64,000 nucleotides of DNA, from the NCBI RefSeq assembly GCF_001612635.1, contig NZ_BDAV01000001.1:62001-126000 (forward strand), written 5' to 3'. Origin of the DNA: Nocardia africana NBRC 100379 (GTDB lineage: Bacteria > Actinomycetota > Actinomycetes > Mycobacteriales > Mycobacteriaceae). The notes under the pieces are model-generated. The model worked only from the letters and a program-made list of their open reading frames with translations. It was not told the DNA's origin and did not search any database. This document shows, piece after piece, positions 40,854 to 49,449 of this stretch. How positions within the stretch are numbered: position 1 is the stretch's first letter; each line of letters opens with the position of its first letter. The translations under genes and the position numbers were made by a program.

Positions 40854-42467
40854 ATGACCGCGCGGGAATTCGGGCGGTACCGGCTCGATCGGCTGCTCGG
40901 CCGGGGGTCGGCCGGGGAGGTGTGGCTGGCGTACGACCCGGCGGAGGCGCGGACCGTCGCGCTGAAGATCTTGTCCGGGAGCGCGGCCGAGGACGCGGAT
41001 TACCGGCGACGGTTCGAGCGCGAGGCCCGGATCGGGACGCATCTGGACAATCCGCATATCGCGCCGATCCATCGGTTCGGCGCCTACGCCGGGCGGCTCT
41101 ACCTGGACATGGCCTACATCCCGGGGGTGGATCTGGCGCGGCTGGTGCGGTCGAGTGCGATGGCGGTCCCGGAGGCGGTCGACCTGATCTCGCAGATCGC
41201 CGAGGCGCTCGATGCCGCACATGCGGCCGGGATGGTGCACCGGGACGTGAAGCCCGCCAATATCATCGTGCACACGAGCGGGTTCGCGTATCTCATCGAC
41301 TTCGGGATCGCGCGCGCGGCCGGCCAAAGCACGATCACCGCAACGGGTTTCACGGTCGGCACGCTCGCCTATATGGCACCGGAACGCTTCACCGGGCACG
41401 GTGACTCCCGCTCGGACGTCTACTCGCTGGCCTGCGTGCTGTACGAATGCCTCACCGCGCGTAGGCCGTTCGGCGATACCGACGCCGTCCGGCAGTTGCA
41501 CGCCCATCTGCACGAGCCTCCGCCGCGTCCCTCGGCGGTCGACGGGCGCATTCCCGCCGCCCTCGACGCGGTGGTCGCGCGAGGTATGGCCAAGCGCGCG
41601 GACGACAGGTACCGCACCGCGGGCGAACTCGCGGCCGCGGCCCGGGCCGCCGTCGGAATGACTATCGCCGACCGCACACCGCCGACGCTGCACTCCGAAC
41701 AGCCGACCACAGCCCAGCCGGGACCGGCGTCCACGACCCGGCACGTCGGACCCACCTTCGTGGCCACTCGGCAGGACGGCGCCGCGCAGGGATATTCCGG
41801 TCCGGCGCCCACCACGGGCGATCGTGTGAGTCCCGCACCCGCCGCATCCGGGCACACCGGACGCCCACCCGCAACCAGGAAGTTCGGCTCCGATCCGGCA
41901 GCCGTCGCAGCCGCGGGCATCGCCGCCGACCGCCCGCCTGCATCGGTGCGGGCCACTCGCATGCTGCCGGACGCGAGCGCACCGGCAGGCCCGCCGGCGG
42001 CACGGGCAGGTCACGCGGCGGCCGCCCACCATCCGGCTTCCGTCCGCAATGCCCGGCCCACCCTGGTCGGCAGTAGCTCCTTCCGACGCGAAAACGCTGC
42101 GGCACAGCACATTTCATCGACACCGCCCCGGCGCTCGGCGGTCACCGGCGCCGCCGCGCTGATCGGCGCGGCCATCGTCGCCCTCGCGGTCGTCGCCGGA
42201 TGCACGGCACTGCTGAGCAGCGGTTCCGGCGCTCCCTCCGAGCAGCAGTCGACCACACGCCCGGAAGCCACCACTCCCGCACCGGCCAGCGAGGCGCCGG
42301 CGACCCCGGAATACACCACCGCGGTCATCCCACCGCGCCGGCCACTGCCCTTCCCCACCGGCGTGCTGCCGCCGCCCTTCCAAATCCCCCATGCCGCAGG
42401 GTATTCCGGGAACAAGCACGACAAACCGACAGAGCCCGGTAAACAACACTCACCGCACGCCGGTTAG
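40854..42467 (+). CDS. Membrane Ser/Thr protein kinase (Pkn type)
   Basis: A 537-residue receptor-like kinase. The kinase domain (8-265) has GRGSAGEVW, the ATP-binding K38 in TVALKIL, the catalytic HRDVKPANI with D131, and DFGIA with D149; the activation segment ends GTLAYMAPERF. It is an RD kinase. A juxtamembrane linker of about 160 residues, rich in Ala, Pro and Thr, leads to one membrane helix at 431-454. An outer tail of about 80 residues, rich in Pro and Thr, has no PASTA repeats or other sensor fold. The external signal is therefore unknown. It stands alone between DUF1707 and accA3. Confidence 0.92.
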   Translation: MTAREFGRYRLDRLLGRGSAGEVWLAYDPAEARTVALKILSGSAAEDADYRRRFEREARIGTHLDNPHIAPIHRFGAYAGRLYLDMAYIPGVDLARLVRSSAMAVPEAVDLISQIAEALDAAHAAGMVHRDVKPANIIVHTSGFAYLIDFGIARAAGQSTITATGFTVGTLAYMAPERFTGHGDSRSDVYSLACVLYECLTARRPFGDTDAVRQLHAHLHEPPPRPSAVDGRIPAALDAVVARGMAKRADDRYRTAGELAAAARAAVGMTIADRTPPTLHSEQPTTAQPGPASTTRHVGPTFVATRQDGAAQGYSGPAPTTGDRVSPAPAASGHTGRPPATRKFGSDPAAVAAAGIAADRPPASVRATRMLPDASAPAGPPAARAGHAAAAHHPASVRNARPTLVGSSSFRRENAAAQHISSTPPRRSAVTGAAALIGAAIVALAVVAGCTALLSSGSGAPSEQQSTTRPEATTPAPASEAPATPEYTTAVIPPRRPLPFPTGVLPPPFQIPHAAGYSGNKHDKPTEPGKQHSPHAG

Positions 42468-42633
42468 GTCTCGTGTCAGAAAGGGCCGGCCTGCGGCGCG
42501 CAGCAGTAGGCCCGGCGGCGGCTCCGGTATCCGGCACCACGAGCGGTGCGGCGTCATCCTGCACCGGCATGCGATTCGTGCTCGCCGAGGGGCCCGTCCC
42601 GGAGCAGGTTGCCGACTGCTCTCCCCGGAACGC

Positions 42634-42661
42634 AAAAACCCCGCTCCGTTGCGGAGCGGGG
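42634..42661 (-). terminator. Intrinsic terminator of accA3
   Basis: On the minus strand CCCCGCTCCG, loop CAA, CGGAGCGGGG then TTTTT: a perfect 10-bp stem and T run, 22 bases after the accA3 stop. It also marks the end of the kinase gene region on the other side. Confidence 0.9.
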
Positions 42662-42683
42662 CTTTCACGAAAACGCTTGCCGC

Positions 42684-44486
42684 CTACTTGATTTCGGCGA
42701 GCACGGTGCCCTGGGTGATGGCGGCGCCGGCCTCGACGGCCAACCCGGTGACGACACCGGACTTGTGCGCGTTGACCGGGTTCTCCATCTTCATGGCCTC
42801 GAGCACGGCGATCAGGTCACCGGCCTCCACCGACTGCCCCTCCTCGACGGCCACCTTGACCACGGTGCCCTGCATCGGCGCGGTCACGGCGTCACCGGAT
42901 GCGGCCGAGGCGCCCGCGCCACCACGTTTGCGCGGCTTGGGCTTCTTGCGGATCACGCCGGCGCCGTTGCCACCGGCGGCGGCCACACCCGCGCCCACGC
43001 TGAACTGGCCCGGCAGCGACACCTCGAGGCGACGACCACCGACCTCGACGACCACCGTCTGGCGCGCACCCTCTTCTTCGTCCTCGATGGGCTGGGCACC
43101 GGTGTAGGGCTCGATGGTGTTTTCCCACTCGTTCTCGATCCACTTGGTGTAGACGTCGAACTTGGTGCCGTCACCGACGAAGGCGGGGTTGGTCACGATG
43201 TGGCGGTCGAACGGCAGCACCGTCGCCAGGCCCTCGATCTCGTATTCGGCCAGCGCACGCGCGGCCCGCTCGAGCGCCTGGGTGCGGTTCTCGCCGGTGA
43301 CGATCAGCTTGGCCAGCATGGAGTCGAACTGACCGCCGATGACGCTGCCCGCGACCACGCCGGAATCGACGCGCACACCGGGGCCCGACGGCTCCTTGTA
43401 GACGGTGACCGGGCCCGGTGCGGGCAGGAAGCCACGGCCGGCATCCTCACCGTTGATGCGGAATTCGATCGAGTGTCCGCGCGGGGTCGGGTCCTCGGTG
43501 ATGGTCAGCTCCTCGCCGTTGGCGATGCGGAACTGCCAGCGCACCAGGTCCAGACCCGAGGTCTCCTCGGTGACGGGGTGCTCGACCTGCAGGCGGGTGT
43601 TGACCTCGAGGAACGACACGGTCTCGCCCTGCACCAGGTACTCCACGGTGCCGGCACCGTAGTAGCCGGCCTCCTTGCAGATCCGCTTGGCGGACTCGTG
43701 GATCTTGGCCCGGACCTCGTCGGACAGGAACGGCGCGGGCGCCTCCTCGACCAGCTTCTGGAACCGGCGCTGCAGCGAGCAGTCACGGGTACCGGCGACG
43801 ATCACGTTGCCGTGCTTGTCGGCCAGCACCTGGGCCTCGACGTGGCGGGCCTTGTCGAGGTACTGCTCGACGAAGCACTCGCCGCGGCCGAAGGCGGCGG
43901 TCGCCTCGCGGGTGGCGGACTCGAACAGCTCCGGAATCTCCTCGATGGTGTGGGCGACCTTCATGCCGCGGCCACCACCACCGAAGGCGGCCTTGATGGC
44001 CACCGGGACGCCGTACTGCTTGGCGAACTCGACAACCTCGTTCGCGTCCTTCACCGGATCCTTGGTGCCCGCGGCCATCGGCGCCTGCGCGCGTTCGGCG
44101 ATGTGGCGGGCGGTGACCTTGTCGCCCAGATCGCGGATCGACTGCGGCGAGGGGCCGATCCAGATCAGCCCGGCGTCCAGGACGGCCTGGGCGAAGTCCG
44201 CGTTCTCGGACAGGAAGCCGTAACCGGGGTGGATCGCGTCGGCGCCGGACTTGCGCGCCGCGTCGAGAATCTTGTCGAAGACCAGGTACGACTCGGCCGA
44301 GGTCTGCCCCCCGAGCGCGAATGCCTCATCGGCCAACTTGACGAATGGCGCGTCGGCGTCGGGTTCCGCGTACACGGCGACACTGGCGATACCGGCATCC
44401 TTGGCGGCCCGGATCACACGCACCGCGATCTCGCCCCGATTGGCGATCAGGACTTTCGTGATCTGCGCGCTGGCATGGCTGGGCAC
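42684..44486 (-). CDS. accA3: Acyl-CoA carboxylase alpha subunit (biotin carboxylase + carrier)
   Basis: Biotin carboxylase fused to its biotin carrier, the shared alpha subunit for acetyl-, propionyl- and long-chain acyl-CoA carboxylases that supply malonyl-CoA and carboxylated fatty acids for mycolic acid synthesis. In 600 residues: the ATP-grasp with [40 protein letters not shown] (with [14 protein letters not shown] following), and the carrier domain with K566 in [10 protein letters not shown] as the biotinylation site. GTG start. BirA in this window would biotinylate it. A palindrome about 80 bases upstream is shared with accD5. Confidence 0.96.
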   Translation of the reverse strand: MPSHASAQITKVLIANRGEIAVRVIRAAKDAGIASVAVYAEPDADAPFVKLADEAFALGGQTSAESYLVFDKILDAARKSGADAIHPGYGFLSENADFAQAVLDAGLIWIGPSPQSIRDLGDKVTARHIAERAQAPMAAGTKDPVKDANEVVEFAKQYGVPVAIKAAFGGGGRGMKVAHTIEEIPELFESATREATAAFGRGECFVEQYLDKARHVEAQVLADKHGNVIVAGTRDCSLQRRFQKLVEEAPAPFLSDEVRAKIHESAKRICKEAGYYGAGTVEYLVQGETVSFLEVNTRLQVEHPVTEETSGLDLVRWQFRIANGEELTITEDPTPRGHSIEFRINGEDAGRGFLPAPGPVTVYKEPSGPGVRVDSGVVAGSVIGGQFDSMLAKLIVTGENRTQALERAARALAEYEIEGLATVLPFDRHIVTNPAFVGDGTKFDVYTKWIENEWENTIEPYTGAQPIEDEEEGARQTVVVEVGGRRLEVSLPGQFSVGAGVAAAGGNGAGVIRKKPKPRKRGGAGASAASGDAVTAPMQGTVVKVAVEEGQSVEAGDLIAVLEAMKMENPVNAHKSGVVTGLAVEAGAAITQGTVLAEIK

Positions 44487-44562
44487 TGAGCCTCCTGTGC
44501 TTTGGACAACTTACGTCTCGGGTGAGTGTAGGCAGTCTGCCAACAGACTCCGAACAGGGATA

Positions 44563-44582
44563 GGGCTACCGAACAGTAGCCC
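44563..44582. promoter_or_regulatory. Palindrome upstream of accA3, shared with accD5
   Basis: GGGCTAC - CGAACA - GTAGCCC is a perfect 7-bp inverted repeat. Its core CTACCGAACAGTAG matches the accD5 site CTACCGACCAGTAC at 49352-49365 in 12 of 14 bases, and both fit TACYGNNCRGTA. Confidence 0.6.
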
Positions 44583-44607
44583 GGACCCCCGTGACGTGAA
44601 CAACACC

Positions 44608-45537
44608 TTAGACCGACTGTGCCGCCGCCGACACGGCGGCCGGAGCCGAACCCGGTTCACTTCCCTTGACGATCGGCGTGCGCACGGCGTTGCTCCACTC
44701 GGTCCACGAGCCGTCGTAGTTGCGCACATTCGCCACGCCCAGCAGCGAAGTCAGCACGAACCAGGTGTGTGCCGAATGTTCGCCGATGCGGCAATAGACG
44801 ATGATGTCCTCGGCGCCGAGCAGCGGCGCGTAGATCTCCTCCAGCTCCGGCCGGCTGCGGAATCGGCCGTCGCCGCCCACGGCCGCGGTCCACGGGATGT
44901 TGACGGCAGTCGGAATGTGCCCGGCGCGCAACGACTGTTCCTCCGGACGGTCCCGGATGCGGTCGTCGTCGCCCGTGTACTCCCCCACCGCGCGCACGTC
45001 GACCAGTCCCACCCCCGCTGCGCCGTCGTTCAGACGGGCGCGCACGTCCGCGAGGAAGGCCCGGCCGCTCCGATCGTCGCGTTCGACGACGGGATACTCC
45101 CCCAGCCCGACGTCGGGCACCTCGAAGGTGGTGTCGCGGGCCTCGGAGATCCACGCGTCCCGGCCGCCGTCCAGCAGCCGCACGTCCGGATGCCCGAACA
45201 GGCCGAAGACCCAGGCGGTGGCGGCGGCGGTGCCGTTGGCCTTGTCGCCGTAGACGACGACCGTGTCGTCGCGGGCGATGCCCTTGGCACGCATGAGCTC
45301 GGCGAAACGGGCGCCGTCGATCACGTCGCGAGTGAGGGAATCGGTAAGCTCGGCCCGCCAATCGATCTTGACCGCTCCTGGTACATGCCCGATGTCATAG
45401 AGCAGGATGTCCTCGTTCGACTCGACGATCGCGAGGCCCGGCGTACCGATGTTTGCCGACAGCCACTCGGTGGTTACCAATCGTTGTGGATATGCATGAG
45501 AGCCGAAGGATGGGTGAGAGTCCGGAGCGACGGGCAC
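44608..45537 (-). CDS. sseA: Thiosulfate sulfurtransferase SseA
   Basis: A 309-residue tandem rhodanese. First repeat: [20 protein letters not shown] with GGRDAW later. Second repeat: [15 protein letters not shown] and [10 protein letters not shown], then the active loop [12 protein letters not shown] with the catalytic Cys. The CRxGxxxxH loop is the form of the mycobacterial SseA group. Position next to accA3 equals Rv3283. It stands before accA3 on the same strand but 121 bases separate them, including the palindrome, so accA3 has its own promoter. Divergent from a putative Cys-ligated regulator. Confidence 0.92.
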   Translation of the reverse strand: MPVAPDSHPSFGSHAYPQRLVTTEWLSANIGTPGLAIVESNEDILLYDIGHVPGAVKIDWRAELTDSLTRDVIDGARFAELMRAKGIARDDTVVVYGDKANGTAAATAWVFGLFGHPDVRLLDGGRDAWISEARDTTFEVPDVGLGEYPVVERDDRSGRAFLADVRARLNDGAAGVGLVDVRAVGEYTGDDDRIRDRPEEQSLRAGHIPTAVNIPWTAAVGGDGRFRSRPELEEIYAPLLGAEDIIVYCRIGEHSAHTWFVLTSLLGVANVRNYDGSWTEWSNAVRTPIVKGSEPGSAPAAVSAAAQSV

Positions 45538-45643
45538 GGTGGAAGATCCTTCACGCGTGGTAGACGATGGGCGGCTGGGCAGTTCCGATCGTAGGTGCGA
45601 ACATGGTGCGCCGTCGGTTTCACATCACGAATCGGATGAAGCG

Positions 45644-45674
45644 CGATTAAGTCGCAGCTTCGTCCGATAAAGTC
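45644..45674. promoter_or_regulatory. Direct repeats before the SufR-like gene
   Basis: CGATTAAGTC (45644-45653) and CGATAAAGTC (45665-45674), 9 of 10 identical and 21 bases apart, two helical turns. They lie between sseA and the regulator, close to the latter's start. Confidence 0.45.
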
Positions 45675-45695
45675 ACATGGGAGGAGGGGTGAGCT

Positions 45696-46481
45696 ATGTC
45701 CGATTCTTGGCCACGACGGCGCCTGCTTGCGATCCTACGCGGCGCCAGCGAGCCTCTCGATGCCCAGGAACTGGCGCGCATCACCGGACAGCACGTCACC
45801 ACCGTCCGTTTTCATCTGGATGTTCTCACCCGGGAATCGCTGGTCCGCCAATTCCAGCAGCCGCCCCGTGGCCGCGGCCGCCCGCGCATCGGATACACGG
45901 CGGTACAGCGATCGGTCGGTTATCAGGATCTGGCGCAGGTGCTGGCCGATCAGCTCGGCAGTGATCCCCGCCGCCGCTCCGAATTGGCCGTGACGGCCGG
46001 GCGGGCCTGGGGCGCCAAGGTCGAACAGCTGGAGCAGCCCATCACCACGCTCGACGACGCGCGCGACGTCGCGGTGACGGTGAGCTCGGAACTGGGCTTC
46101 GCTCCCGAGCGCGATCCCGCCTCCGAAACCGGCGAGCAGCTCAACATCCGCCTGACCGCCTGCCCGCTGCGCGAATTGGCGCGCACCCACTCCGAGGTGG
46201 TCTGCGGGGTGCATCAGGGCCTGATGCGCGAGGTCTTGGACCGCAACGGCGGCCGCGATGCGGTCAACGTGCGGCTGCACCCGTTCGTGGGCCCGGAACT
46301 GTGCGTGCTCCACCTGGAGGCACTGGCGAGCACCCTGCCGGATCCCGCCCACATCCCCGATCAGGCCGGGACCGGACCGCGACTACCGACGCCGTCAGCC
46401 AATCGCGTCGGCCCGCAGCTGCGCACGGACCCACAGTTGCGCAATACCGACGCCCACGTCGCCCAGGAGGCGACGCAGTAG
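45696..46481 (+). CDS. HTH regulator with conserved cysteines (SufR-like)
   Basis: A 261-residue regulator. The N-terminal winged helix is LLAILRGASEPLDAQELARI, then TGQHVTTVRFHLDVLTRESL and the Arg-rich wing PPRGRGRPRIGYT. The C-terminal part has ACPLRELARTHSEVVCGVHQ (Cys pair 14 residues apart) and a third Cys in FVGPELCVLHLE, the pattern of the SufR-type iron-sulfur HTH proteins. Its place beside the sulfurtransferase sseA fits a role in sulfur or redox sensing. The last 29 codons lie inside the end of the convergent maf gene, an overlap of 87 bases. A strong GGAGGAGGGG precedes the ATG. Confidence 0.75.
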   Translation: MSDSWPRRRLLAILRGASEPLDAQELARITGQHVTTVRFHLDVLTRESLVRQFQQPPRGRGRPRIGYTAVQRSVGYQDLAQVLADQLGSDPRRRSELAVTAGRAWGAKVEQLEQPITTLDDARDVAVTVSSELGFAPERDPASETGEQLNIRLTACPLRELARTHSEVVCGVHQGLMREVLDRNGGRDAVNVRLHPFVGPELCVLHLEALASTLPDPAHIPDQAGTGPRLPTPSANRVGPQLRTDPQLRNTDAHVAQEATQ

Positions 46482-47120
46482 CGGTAGGCCGATTCCGATG
46501 ACACTGGACGGGTCACCGTCGATGCGGTCGACGAACCAGCCGCCCATTCCGTCCAGGGTGAAAGCACCGGCCACCCGCAGTGGCTCGCCGGTCGCGATGT
46601 AGGCATCCAGCTCGACCGGGCCGGGTTCGGCGAAATGCACGGTGGTGGTGCTGCAGTCCTGGGCGTCGGCGACGATCGCCCCGTCCCGCAGGCGCAGCAC
46701 ACAGTGGCCGGTCAGCAGATCGGCGCTGCGCCCGGCCATTTCGGCCCAGCGGGCGCGAGCGACGTCCGGGGTATGGGGCTTGCCCTGCAGGACGCCGCCG
46801 ACCAGCAGCATCGAATCGCAGCCGACGACAACACAATCGTCCACCAATCGCGGAGCCCGCGCGGCGACGAGGCCGTAGGAATCCGGGGCGGCCGGATCGT
46901 GCGCGGATGCGGCGGCGTCGGCGATCAACGCGGCGGCGACGGTGTGGGCCTTGGCCCTGGCGAGCGCGGTCACCACGCCCGCGGGTGGTGTGTCCGGCGG
47001 GAGTGCCGCGGCGACCGCGTCCTCGTCGACCTCGGATATTCGCACCACCGGATCCAGCCCGGCCGCACGCAACACCTGCAGCCGCGCGGGCGAGGCGGAA
47101 CCGAGAACGAATCCCGTCAC
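46395..47120 (-). CDS. maf: Maf-family nucleotide pyrophosphatase
   Basis: House-cleaning pyrophosphatase for dTTP/UTP or modified nucleotides, 241 residues. It starts FVLGSASPARLQVLRAAGLD with the family S-x-S-x-x-R motif and continues CVVVGCDSMLLVGGVLQGKP, then MGGWFVDRIDGDPSSVIGIG, and LPLLRRLLGDVGV. The Maf end is family-typical, so the overlap with the convergent HTH gene is caused by a long tail on that gene. It starts 1 base after the accE stop, so it is part of the accD5-accE-maf run. Confidence 0.92.
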   Translation of the reverse strand: MTGFVLGSASPARLQVLRAAGLDPVVRISEVDEDAVAAALPPDTPPAGVVTALARAKAHTVAAALIADAAASAHDPAAPDSYGLVAARAPRLVDDCVVVGCDSMLLVGGVLQGKPHTPDVARARWAEMAGRSADLLTGHCVLRLRDGAIVADAQDCSTTTVHFAEPGPVELDAYIATGEPLRVAGAFTLDGMGGWFVDRIDGDPSSVIGIGLPLLRRLLGDVGVGIAQLWVRAQLRADAIG

Positions 47121-47121
47121 G

Positions 47122-47457
47122 TCAGCCGCGGATGTGCGACAGATAGGGGAAGGCGTACGGGGAGAACGGCGAGGTACCGCGGTGCATCATGGTGGGCCGG
47201 CCCCAGTTGTCCACCGGACCCTGATCCTGCGGTGCCGCGCCGGCATTCGCGCTCGCGGCGGCGAACACGGTGACCAGTGCGGCGAGGTCCTCGTCGGTGG
47301 GCGAACCCTTCAGGACGCGGATCACCGGCCCGTGACCGGCCTCGACCTCGACGGCAGCGGTGACGGATGCGAGCTTCGTGTCGTCGTCACCGAATTCGTC
47401 GACCGCCAAATCCAATTCGGCAGCGCGCAATATCTCTTCGTCAGCCACAGCCGTCAC
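47122..47457 (-). CDS. accE: Acyl-CoA carboxylase epsilon subunit
   Basis: Small activator subunit that tightens the AccA3-AccD5 complex, 111 residues. The conserved core VIRVLKGSPTDEDLAALVTV is the epsilon family signature, and the C-terminal WGRPTMMHRGTSPFSPYAFP is the usual W-x-x-P tail. GTG start. It follows accD5 after 205 bases with a hairpin in between and precedes maf, as in mycobacteria. Confidence 0.9.
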   Translation of the reverse strand: MTAVADEEILRAAELDLAVDEFGDDDTKLASVTAAVEVEAGHGPVIRVLKGSPTDEDLAALVTVFAAASANAGAAPQDQGPVDNWGRPTMMHRGTSPFSPYAFPYLSHIRG

Positions 47458-47544
47458 AGCGCCAACTCCTCCTGTTCTGTGCCTGCCCCGAGGGGCCGGC
47501 GTTCACGGTGCGGGACGAACCCACGCCGCGAAGGGTATTCGTGC

Positions 47545-47569
47545 GGCCCTCATCGAATGAGGGCCTTTT
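47545..47569 (+). terminator. Terminator-like hairpin in the accD5-accE gap (plus-strand orientation)
   Basis: Perfect 9-bp stem (GGCCCTCAT, loop CGA, ATGAGGGCC) with TTTT on the plus strand. The flanking genes are on the minus strand. It could stop antisense transcription, or form a hairpin in the accD5-accE message; the minus side has no T run. Confidence 0.6.
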
Positions 47570-47662
47570 CCTACCATCTTCGCCCGGATGCGGCGATCGT
47601 GCGCGGTGCGAACGCATCACTCATCCGGAAAGTGTGCCTCCGCTACCGCGCATATCGTCGGA

Positions 47663-49303
47663 TCAGAGCGGAATGTTGCCGTGCTTCTTCGGCGGAAGAG
47701 TAACCATCTTTCGCTCGAGCAAGCGGAGCGCCGCGACGATCTGGCCGCGGGTGTGCGAGGGCGGAATCACCGCGTCGACATAGCCGCGCTCGGCCGCCAC
47801 GTAGGGGTTGACCAACGTGTCCTCGTACTCGTTCTGCAGCTCGAGGCGCAGTGCGTCGACATCGGCGCCCTCCGCCGCGGCCTGCTGCAGCTTCTTGCGG
47901 TAGACGAAGCCGACCGCGCCCGAGGCACCCATCACGGCGATCTGGGCGGTGGGCCACGCCAGGTTCACATCGGCGCCCATGTGCTTGGAGCCCATCACGT
48001 CGTACGCGCCGCCGTAGGCCTTGCGGGTGATGACGGTGATTTTTCCCACAGTCGCCTCACCGTAGGCGTAGAGCAGCTTCGCGCCGCGGCGGATGATGCC
48101 GTTGTACTCCTGGCCCGTGCCCGGCAGGAAGCCCGGAACGTCGACCAGCGTGATGATCGGAATGTTGAACGCGTCGCAGGTGCGCACGAACCGCGCGGCC
48201 TTCTCCGAGGCGTCGATGTCGAGACAGCCGGCGAACTGGGTGGGCTGGTTGGCCACGAAACCCACGCTGCGGCCGTCGATGCGGGCGAAGCCGACGATGA
48301 CGTTCATCGCGCGCTCGGCCTGCACCTCGAAGAACTCGTCGTCGTCGACCAGACGCCGGATGACCTCGTGCATGTCGTAGGGCTGGTTCGGCGAATCCGG
48401 GATCAGCGAATCGAGCTCGAGATCCTCCTCGGTCAGCGAATCCTCGATCGCGCCGGCGATCGGGTCGCTGGCCGGGAAGCGCGGGGCCTCGGCGCGGTTG
48501 TTGCTGGGCAGGTAGCTCAGCAGGTCCTTGACCCAGTCCAGCGCGTCCTGCTCGCCGGAGGCGACGTAGTGCGCGGTACCGGACTTCACCATGTGGGTGT
48601 GGGCGCCGCCCAGCTCCTCCATGGTGACCTCTTCGCCGGTGACGGTCTTGATCACGTCCGGGCCGGTGATGAACATCTGGCTGGACTGGTCGACCATCAC
48701 GACGAAGTCGGTCAGCGCCGGGGAATACACGTGCCCACCGGCCGCGGCGCCCATGATCAGCGAGATCTGCGGGATCACGCCGGAGGCCTGGATGTTGCGG
48801 TGGAAGATCTCGCCGTAGAGGCCGAGCGAGACCACGCCCTCCTGGATGCGAGCGCCGGCGCCGTCGTTGATGCCGATCAACGGGCGGCCGGTCTTGAGCG
48901 CGAGGTCCATGACCTTGACGATCTTCTCGCCGTAGACCTCGCCGAGGCTGCCGCCGAACACCGTGGAGTCCTGGCTGAAGATGCAGACGTCGCGGCCGTC
49001 GATGGTGCCGTAGCCGGTCACCACGCCGTCGCCGAGCGGACGGTTGTTCTCCAGGCCGAAGTTGACGCTGCGGTGCCGGGCCAGGGCGTCCATCTCCACG
49101 AACGAACCCTCGTCCAGCAGGGCCAGGATGCGCTCGCGCGCGGTCAGCTTGCCCTTGGCGTGGACCTTCTCGACCGCGCCCTCACCCATCGGGTGCTTGG
49201 CCTCTTCCAGCCGATTGCGCAGATCAGCCAGCTTCCCTGCGGTGGTGTGGATATCGGGGGCGCCCGCCGAACCCGGCGAAGGCTGACTCTGGACACTCGT
49301 CAT
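47663..49303 (-). CDS. accD5: Propionyl-CoA carboxylase beta subunit
   Basis: Carboxyltransferase subunit, 546 residues, carboxylating propionyl-CoA (and acetyl-CoA) with biotin on AccA3 to give methylmalonyl-CoA. The N-terminal half has [20 protein letters not shown], the first oxyanion hole [19 protein letters not shown], and [19 protein letters not shown]. The C-terminal half has [20 protein letters not shown] with [13 protein letters not shown] and [20 protein letters not shown]. Ends KKHGNIPL, the usual C-terminus. Leads the accD5-accE-maf unit. A CTACCGACCAGTAC palindrome lies 49 bases upstream. Confidence 0.96.
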   Translation of the reverse strand: MTSVQSQPSPGSAGAPDIHTTAGKLADLRNRLEEAKHPMGEGAVEKVHAKGKLTARERILALLDEGSFVEMDALARHRSVNFGLENNRPLGDGVVTGYGTIDGRDVCIFSQDSTVFGGSLGEVYGEKIVKVMDLALKTGRPLIGINDGAGARIQEGVVSLGLYGEIFHRNIQASGVIPQISLIMGAAAGGHVYSPALTDFVVMVDQSSQMFITGPDVIKTVTGEEVTMEELGGAHTHMVKSGTAHYVASGEQDALDWVKDLLSYLPSNNRAEAPRFPASDPIAGAIEDSLTEEDLELDSLIPDSPNQPYDMHEVIRRLVDDDEFFEVQAERAMNVIVGFARIDGRSVGFVANQPTQFAGCLDIDASEKAARFVRTCDAFNIPIITLVDVPGFLPGTGQEYNGIIRRGAKLLYAYGEATVGKITVITRKAYGGAYDVMGSKHMGADVNLAWPTAQIAVMGASGAVGFVYRKKLQQAAAEGADVDALRLELQNEYEDTLVNPYVAAERGYVDAVIPPSHTRGQIVAALRLLERKMVTLPPKKHGNIPL

Positions 49304-49348
49304 GCCCCGGAGTGTAACCAGTGGCGCATCCCGGCGGAATTCCAGTGG

Positions 49349-49367
49349 GGGCTACCGACCAGTACCC
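49349..49367. promoter_or_regulatory. Palindrome upstream of accD5, shared with accA3
   Basis: GGGCTACCGACCAGTACCC, centred on TACCGACCAGTA, which fits TACYGNNCRGTA like the accA3 site at 44563-44582. The same regulator probably controls both carboxylase subunits. Confidence 0.6.
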
Positions 49368-49449
49368 TTATTGACTACCTGCCAGCAGAAAAGCGCTGGT
49401 GAAGTGCCACAACGACGGTCCGGACACGCTCGCGCGAGCCCGGGAATCG

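Noticed and set aside
40428..42110. Minus-strand frame opposite the Ser/Thr kinase gene
   Set aside because: Arg/Gly-rich antisense shadow; the kinase shows all catalytic motifs.
42546..44489. Plus-strand frame of more than 600 codons opposite accA3
   Set aside because: Leu/Gly/His/Asp-rich shadow; accA3 on the minus strand has all biotin carboxylase motifs and its own terminator.
47588..49402. Plus-strand frame of about 600 codons opposite accD5
   Set aside because: Shadow of the well-conserved carboxyltransferase gene; no recognisable domains.
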